Positions 6,873 through 10,355 of a stretch of 10,355 nt of DNA are shown here, piece after piece; the first letter of the stretch is position 1, and each line of letters starts with the position of its first letter. This DNA is from Promethearchaeota archaeon. GTDB lineage: Archaea > Asgardarchaeota > Lokiarchaeia > Sigynarchaeales > SOKP01. The stretch lies in NCBI GenBank assembly GCA_016839425.1, contig JAEOUI010000454.1, positions 1 to 10,355 of the forward strand, given 5' to 3'. Made by a program: the position numbers and the translations under genes. A model generated the notes under the pieces. That model was not told the DNA's origin. It worked only from the letters and a program-made list of their open reading frames with translations, and ran no database searches.

Positions 6873-6940
6873 ATAATAATCAGATTCAATATTATTTGAG
6901 AACCTAAATATTTTTTAATGGAGAAACTAACCTTTAAAGT

Positions 6941-8509
6941 ATGAAGTTTTTATCTGCTGAAAAAATTCCTGCCGAAGAAGTGGGCATTTTAGACAATAAT
7001 TCCGAGTGGTTGGGAATTCCAAAAAGTCATCTCATGGAATGTGCGGGATTTTCCTTTACGAACGAAATTATCAACCATTATAAATTGAAAAGTAACGATA
7101 AAGTTGCCATTTTTTGCGGGACTGGAAACAATGGAGGAGATGGATTCGTTATTGCCCGTCATTTGGCTGCTTTTGGAATAAAGTCTTACTTGATTTTATT
7201 AGGTACCCCAGAACAAATTCGAACTCTCGAGGCTCGACTTAATTGGAACATAATTTCAAAAAGCTTGATTTATTCCGTTGCTATAAAAGTGGCTAAAGAC
7301 TCTAGCGAACTAAGAGATGTAATTAATGCGATTAATAAGGACTCAACACTTAAGTTGTTAATCGATGGATTGTTAGGGACGGGGATCCAAGGTCGAATTA
7401 GGGAACCCATATCTTCTGCAATCGAAGCGATAAATAAATTAAAGAGAGACAATCAAGAACGATTAAATGTGGTCTCCATTGATGTTCCTTCGGGAGTAGA
7501 TCCAAACACGGGAAGCGTTCCAGATAAAGCCGTCAGAGCCGACTTGTTAATTACTTTTCACAGGAATAAGATTGGATTAAAAGAAGGTTCTGAAAACGCT
7601 CGTGAGATTGTTGTTAAATCGATCGGGATTCCTCAAGAGGCCAATTTATTCGTGGGAAAAGGAGACGTGCTACCCACGCTGAAAAAGAGAGGTACTAATA
7701 TTCATAAAGGGCAGTTTGGGAAGGTTTTAATTGTAGGTGGCTCAAAAGAATATTCAGGTGCACCGGTGTATTCCACTCTAGCATGTAACCATTTCGGTGT
7801 TGATTTGGTAAAGACTTATGTTCCAGAAGTAATCGGAAATGTTATTAAAAGTTATTCTCCAAGTATCATTGCTCGGACGAGTCCAGGGGATTACTTCACA
7901 ATAAAAGCATTGGAAGAAGGATTGAGGTTAGCTGGATGGGCAGATGCGATATTAATTGGACCAGGAATGGGCGTTGAAAAGGGAACTCAAGATTTCTTAA
8001 TTGAGTTCTTAAAAAACCTTGAAAAAACGGATAAACCTATTGTATTTGATGCAGACGCTTTAAAATTACTAAAAAAAGATCTAGGATTAATTAAAAATAA
8101 GAAAATCATTCTCACGCCGCATGTAGGAGAACTAAAAGCTTTAACGGGTATGGAACTCCCGTCATATGATGCAATAGAGGATCGATGTACTAAAGTGATG
8201 AGTATTGCGAAAGAAGTGGGGGTAACACTCTTAGTTAAAGGTCCATTTGACTATGTCAGTAATGGTAGTACAATAAAAATCAATCGTACGGGATGTCCAG
8301 AAATGTCAATGGGGGGGACGGGAGACGTGCTTGCAGGATTATGTGCTGCTTTATGTTCTACAAAAAACGATACATTTTCATCAGCATGTTCGGCGGCGTT
8401 TTTAAACGGCTATATTGGGGAGTTCTGCAAAAAAACTATTGGTCCAAGATTTACAACTTCAGACATGATCTCGTGCATTAATAATGCGATATTGGACTTT
8501 CAAAATTAA
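6941..8509 (+). CDS. nnr: Bifunctional NAD(P)H-hydrate repair enzyme: epimerase plus ADP-dependent dehydratase
   Basis: This encodes 522 residues, the usual length of the fused enzyme. It repairs damaged hydrated nicotinamide cofactors: the N-terminal half interconverts R- and S-NAD(P)HX, and the C-terminal half dehydrates the S form back to NAD(P)H using ADP. The epimerase domain (about 1-230) has CGTGNNGGDGFVIARHL (59-75), the catalytic-type Asp in LLIDGLLGTG (139-148) and IDVPSGVDPNTG (180-191). The dehydratase domain (about 245-520) has HKGQFGKVLIVGGS (255-268), ILIGPGMG (337-344), PIVFDADAL (366-374), LTPHVGELKAL (391-401), LVKGPFD (431-437) and GGTGDVLAG (458-466) with catalytic D462. 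Before GGTGD the sequence is TGCPEMSM where TGNPGM-type residues are common. The enzyme is soluble. It starts at ATG 6941 with a CTAAATATT box about 32 bases upstream, suggesting a near-leaderless message. It diverges from paralogue 2 and ends inside the stop of the next gene. Confidence 0.96.
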   Translation: MKFLSAEKIPAEEVGILDNNSEWLGIPKSHLMECAGFSFTNEIINHYKLKSNDKVAIFCGTGNNGGDGFVIARHLAAFGIKSYLILLGTPEQIRTLEARLNWNIISKSLIYSVAIKVAKDSSELRDVINAINKDSTLKLLIDGLLGTGIQGRIREPISSAIEAINKLKRDNQERLNVVSIDVPSGVDPNTGSVPDKAVRADLLITFHRNKIGLKEGSENAREIVVKSIGIPQEANLFVGKGDVLPTLKKRGTNIHKGQFGKVLIVGGSKEYSGAPVYSTLACNHFGVDLVKTYVPEVIGNVIKSYSPSIIARTSPGDYFTIKALEEGLRLAGWADAILIGPGMGVEKGTQDFLIEFLKNLEKTDKPIVFDADALKLLKKDLGLIKNKKIILTPHVGELKALTGMELPSYDAIEDRCTKVMSIAKEVGVTLLVKGPFDYVSNGSTIKINRTGCPEMSMGGTGDVLAGLCAALCSTKNDTFSSACSAAFLNGYIGEFCKKTIGPRFTTSDMISCINNAILDFQN

Positions 8510-8841
8510 CCTTCTCGATTCTTTTTTGGAATCCTAAGGATATTCGCAAGCTTCTCTTTCTTTTCGTTCATTAAAGGGCCAGCTGCAGCCGTTGCAGGTC
8601 CGATTGAACCCATGCCTAATTTTTGATGGATTTTCCAATAAGCGTTTTTATATATTTCAATTAAATTCTTGGGATTCTTTCTGCAAGCAATCATTGCCCT
8701 TTGAATAATTTCTTCGGCAATGACATCTAATTCAGTTAATCTTTCTTGTATGGACTCACCCGTGATGTCCCTTCCCGTGATTGGATCGATAATTTTTTGG
8801 ATCATATCATCAGGTGGATGTTTATCATCTTCTGGTTTCAA
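8506..8841 (-). CDS. Small soluble protein of unknown function
   Basis: This encodes 111 residues from a TTG start at 8841. The sequence GAGGG eight bases upstream supports it, and the next candidate ATG (8805) would lose an otherwise sensible acidic beginning. I do not recognise a family. The N-terminus is polar (KPEDDKHPPDD), then IIDPITGRDITGESIQERLTEL (17-38), a long predicted helix AEEIIQRAMIACRKNPKNLIEIYKNAYWKIHQKL (42-75), a small flexible Gly/Ala-rich stretch GMGSIGPATAAAGPL (76-90), and a basic tail (IPKKNRE). There is no membrane segment or metal motif. It is mostly helical and could bind a protein or nucleic acid partner, but nothing proves this. Its stop overlaps that of nnr by four bases, head-on. 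Confidence 0.75.
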   Translation of the reverse strand: MKPEDDKHPPDDMIQKIIDPITGRDITGESIQERLTELDVIAEEIIQRAMIACRKNPKNLIEIYKNAYWKIHQKLGMGSIGPATAAAGPLMNEKKEKLANILRIPKKNREG

Positions 8842-8865
8842 TCCTAAATCCCTCTAAAGTTCATG

Positions 8866-8875
8866 GTATTAAATA
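8866..8875 (-). promoter_or_regulatory. Candidate TATA box for the small unknown gene
   Basis: The minus-strand sequence here is AT-only (part of TTATTTATTTAATA), roughly 28-30 bases before the TTG at 8841. It lies in the 92-base spacer after the HTH/zinc-ribbon gene. That spacer also contains T-rich stretches on the minus strand (for example CTAAATTTTTAATTGG) that could end the upstream transcript. Weak, position-based call. Confidence 0.3.
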
Positions 8876-8933
8876 AATAACAAGAAATACTAAAATTTAT
8901 TATTTCTTTTCCAATTAAAAATTTAGACATATT

Positions 8934-9266
8934 TTAGGTCAATCGAAGGGATGGCCACTCAATCCTCTGTTGGTGGCATTTAGGACATTTTGATGGAATT
9001 TTAAATTCCTTCTTTTTATGATCGAAAATATATCCGCAAGCAATGCAAGAGGCGGGTTCGACCTTTAGAATCTTATTGATGTTGCGTAAAGATTTTGAAA
9101 CGCTTAATATGTCTGCAATCAAATGTTTTTTGCTCGAATATTCCAGCTGTTTCATGTAATTCTTTAAATCGGGAATTAATCCCTGATTAAGCAACATTCG
9201 AGCAAGAGATTGACGTTTTGTTTCCCATTCTCCATTAATGATCAAGTCCTCAGGCTTTTCATCCAT
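8934..9266 (-). CDS. Archaeal HTH plus zinc-ribbon transcriptional regulator (COG3357-like)
   Basis: This encodes 110 residues from ATG 9266. A longer start at ATG 9290 would give 118 but overlap the upstream gene by 23 bases; the shorter start lies one base after that gene's TAA and makes a tidy coupled junction. Residues about 12-64 form a small helical DNA-binding region: a helix TKRQSLARMLLNQG, then LIPDLKNYMKQLEYSSKKHLIADILSVSKSL, a winged-helix-like arrangement. Residues 70-110 form a zinc ribbon: CIAC (C74, C77) and CPKC (C94, C97), in the setting EPASCIACGYIF...IPSKCPKC. This arrangement matches the small archaeal family COG3357 as I remember it. It presumably binds DNA and regulates transcription, perhaps its own operon; targets are unknown. 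Confidence 0.85.
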   Translation of the reverse strand: MDEKPEDLIINGEWETKRQSLARMLLNQGLIPDLKNYMKQLEYSSKKHLIADILSVSKSLRNINKILKVEPASCIACGYIFDHKKKEFKIPSKCPKCHQQRIEWPSLRLT

Positions 9267-9267
9267 T

Positions 9268-10050
9268 TTAATCAACCCATTTATACACATGAGAAATATG
9301 TTGAGAATTCGTTTGTTGAATCCTTCCTTCGGTGTTTTGCTCTACTCGATACCAGCCGTGTAATTTTATCGTTTTGTGTTCCACATGACAAATTTTTCCC
9401 TTCACGAATTGTCCTAAATTCGTGTTTATCAATTCGTCTGCGATATGAGCGTTTCCAATAGTATTTTTTCCAATTCTTTGTTTTTTCAAGATAATATCAA
9501 TTTCTCCTTCCCTGAGTTTTTTGATTTCTTCTAACTCCTCTGTTGTGGTAGGAATGAAAAACCATTCACCTTGTCGTTTAATTCGATTAGTCTTTTTTTC
9601 GTTTGTTATAACGCTCTTGGGCTTAAGCATTCTATGAGCGTCCGTGACCTTGTTAATTGGTCCTAAATCGCTTGGGAGCTCTGCAATAAAAAGATGGGAC
9701 TCGTCCATTCCCATTAAATACTTTCTTAACACATCGGGAGTAGTTTCTGTATTTATATCGTATTTCTTTTCCTTGGCATTCCAAACTTGTACTTTATATT
9801 GGCGGGAAGGTTCCTTTACTAACAATATTACTTGTTGGTGTTTTGAATTTGCGTCTATCACCCTAATATCGTTTTCTTCGTGACCTAAATAGATTCGAAA
9901 GTATTCAGATTTTTTCTTTTTCCCTTTCGTGTCTATTGACATTTGAAAAATATCGCGATTATTTACACTAAAACTTTGCGTTGTCAAGGGATCACTTTCG
10001 ATCTTTAAGGGAACCATTGCTTTTTGAAACCACAGCTTAATATCTTGCAT
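9268..10050 (-). CDS. Conserved protein with RQGEWFF motif, function unknown
   Basis: This encodes 260 residues from ATG 10050, with a weak AGGA eight bases upstream. The N-terminal half (about 1-150) is a mixed fold with YFRIYLGHEENDIRVIDAN (50-68), QQVILLVKEP (72-81), RKYLMGMDESHLFIAELP (109-126) and GPINKVTDAHRMLKP (130-144). The C-terminal half holds RQGEWFFIP (159-167), then HIADEL (202-207), GKICHVEHKTIKLHGWYRVEQNTEG (218-242) and a His-rich end. I remember the RQGEWFF...H.ADE...VRG.V.H..H.T..L.GW(H/Y)RV..NTE pattern from uncharacterised proteins in many bacteria and some archaea and mobile elements. Several conserved His/Glu/Asp residues could form a metal or active site, but no activity is known to me. 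There are no membrane segments. The regulator gene starts one base after its stop, so the two are probably translated together. Confidence 0.85.
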   Translation of the reverse strand: MQDIKLWFQKAMVPLKIESDPLTTQSFSVNNRDIFQMSIDTKGKKKKSEYFRIYLGHEENDIRVIDANSKHQQVILLVKEPSRQYKVQVWNAKEKKYDINTETTPDVLRKYLMGMDESHLFIAELPSDLGPINKVTDAHRMLKPKSVITNEKKTNRIKRQGEWFFIPTTTEELEEIKKLREGEIDIILKKQRIGKNTIGNAHIADELINTNLGQFVKGKICHVEHKTIKLHGWYRVEQNTEGRIQQTNSQHISHVYKWVD

Positions 10051-10101
10051 CTAATTTTTCCTACTCTTTTTTTATGTTCTAAATCACATAATGCATCGCT
10101 A

Positions 10102-10111
10102 TTATTTAAGC
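10102..10111 (-). promoter_or_regulatory. Candidate TATA box for the RQGEWFF/regulator operon
   Basis: On the minus strand this reads GCTTAAATAA, about 55 bases before ATG 10050. Transcription would start near 10080, giving a leader of about 30 bases that contains AGTAGGA before the ATG. The AT box directly adjoins the GC-rich stem-loop on its upstream side. Confidence 0.4.
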
Positions 10112-10116
10112 ATTAC

Positions 10117-10149
10117 GCTCGCACAGGCACATAGGCGCCGTGCGGGAGC
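10117..10149. other. GC-rich stem-loop in an AT-rich spacer
   Basis: GCTC-GCAC-A-GGC (10117-10128) pairs with GCC-GTGC-GG-GAGC (10137-10149): 11 GC-rich base pairs with a one-base and a two-base bulge and the loop ACATAGGC. In 10117-10165, 33 of 49 bases are G or C, far above the surroundings. It lies just upstream of the operon's TATA box. It could be a structured small RNA, an attenuator or end of an RNA transcribed from the right, or a protein-binding site. It does not fit a tRNA cloverleaf, and no family is assigned. Confidence 0.45.
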
Positions 10150-10319
10150 CCCAAAACCCACTGGACACTCTGGATAAAGAATCAATTGATTAGCTAAACC
10201 GAAAAACAATATTATCTCTAAATATAAGTAATCACCTTTAGAATGTGAATATTAGCGATTTATTCTCGATTTAAAGGCCTAATTCAATCTTATCTATAGA
10301 TCGATTCAATTCGATTCCG

Positions 10320-10355
10320 ATGAATGTTTTCCAACCTAATGGCTTCGAAAAGCCA
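10320..10355 (+). CDS. Possible start of a gene running off the right edge
   Basis: ATG 10320 opens a frame (MNVFQPNGFEKP) that stays open for 12 codons to the window end. An AT-rich box, TTATCTATAG (10290-10299), lies about 25 bases upstream, which would suit a leaderless archaeal message. A second frame starting at ATG 10324 is also open, so the choice is uncertain. Too short to identify. Confidence 0.25.
   Translation, partial: MNVFQPNGFEKP

Larger units (their letters stand above)
10051..10355. other. 305-base right-hand region without a confirmed gene
   Basis: It holds the promoter of the minus-strand operon, the GC-rich stem-loop, a perfect 12-bp palindrome AATCAATTGATT (10180-10191), a spaced pair CCTTTA/TAAAGG (10236-10241 and 10271-10276), a 10-bp palindrome ATCTATAGAT (10292-10301), and at the edge a hairpin TGGCTT-CGAA-AAGCCA (10340-10355). 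A possible plus-strand gene start is listed separately. Nothing else is recognisable. Confidence 0.4.

Noticed and set aside
8934..9290. Longer start of the regulator at ATG 9290
   Set aside because: It would overlap the upstream gene by 23 bases, and the extra eight residues (MCINGLIK) look like out-of-frame read of that gene; ATG 9266 gives a clean coupled junction.
9210..9461. Plus-strand open frame of 83 codons across the operon junction
   Set aside because: It is antisense to the regulator and the RQGEWFF gene, both of which have conserved motifs, and its own product has none.
10112..10180. tRNA gene in the GC-rich island
   Set aside because: There is no GTTCRA-type T-arm, no acceptor pairing of the right spacing and no anticodon arm on either strand.

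Overview
The window looks like part of an Asgard archaeal genome, most likely Lokiarchaeia-like. It is strongly AT-rich, with AT-rich TATA boxes about 25-35 bases upstream of starts, very short leaders and several TTG or near-leaderless starts. The first large gene begins with a domain I associate from memory with repeat-rich Asgard (Loki/Thorarchaeal) proteins (FWGYCSTLQAWAENDYDTRLL). A bifunctional NAD(P)H-hydrate repair enzyme and an archaeal HTH plus zinc-ribbon regulator are also present. The taxon is an inference, because no rRNA lies in the window.

Layout, left to right. A membrane protein C-terminus (3-161, +) faces the end of a 723-residue repeat protein (333-2504, -) across an AT-rich convergent spacer with two hairpins. 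That protein carries about 14 tandem 26-residue repeats. A divergent promoter region (2505-2777) leads to a two-gene plus-strand unit: a polytopic GT-C-like membrane protein with an internally duplicated N-terminal half (2778-4943) and a class I SAM methyltransferase (4965-5798). Next come two tandem paralogous minus-strand genes (5821-6261 and 6385-6813) for small proteins that I read as beta-solenoids with 19-residue rungs. Each has a nearly identical 30-bp promoter element at nearly the same distance from its ATG. The fused nnr gene (6941-8509, +) follows and overlaps by 4 bp, stop to stop, a small gene of unknown function (8506-8841, -). Then a minus-strand pair encodes a 260-residue RQGEWFF-motif protein and, one base after its stop, the HTH/zinc-ribbon regulator (8934-9266). 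The right edge is non-coding except for a possible gene start at 10320, and holds an unusually GC-rich stem-loop at 10117-10149.

How the genes work together. The only clear housekeeping function is NAD(P)HX repair by Nnr. The membrane protein and methyltransferase are probably co-transcribed and may act on the same lipid or glycan, which is inference. The RQGEWFF protein and the HTH/zinc-ribbon protein are probably translationally coupled, suggesting a regulator with its partner. The most unusual items are the 26-residue repeat protein, the twin beta-solenoid genes with a shared promoter element, and the GC-rich stem-loop. No mobile element, CRISPR array, tRNA or rRNA was recognised.
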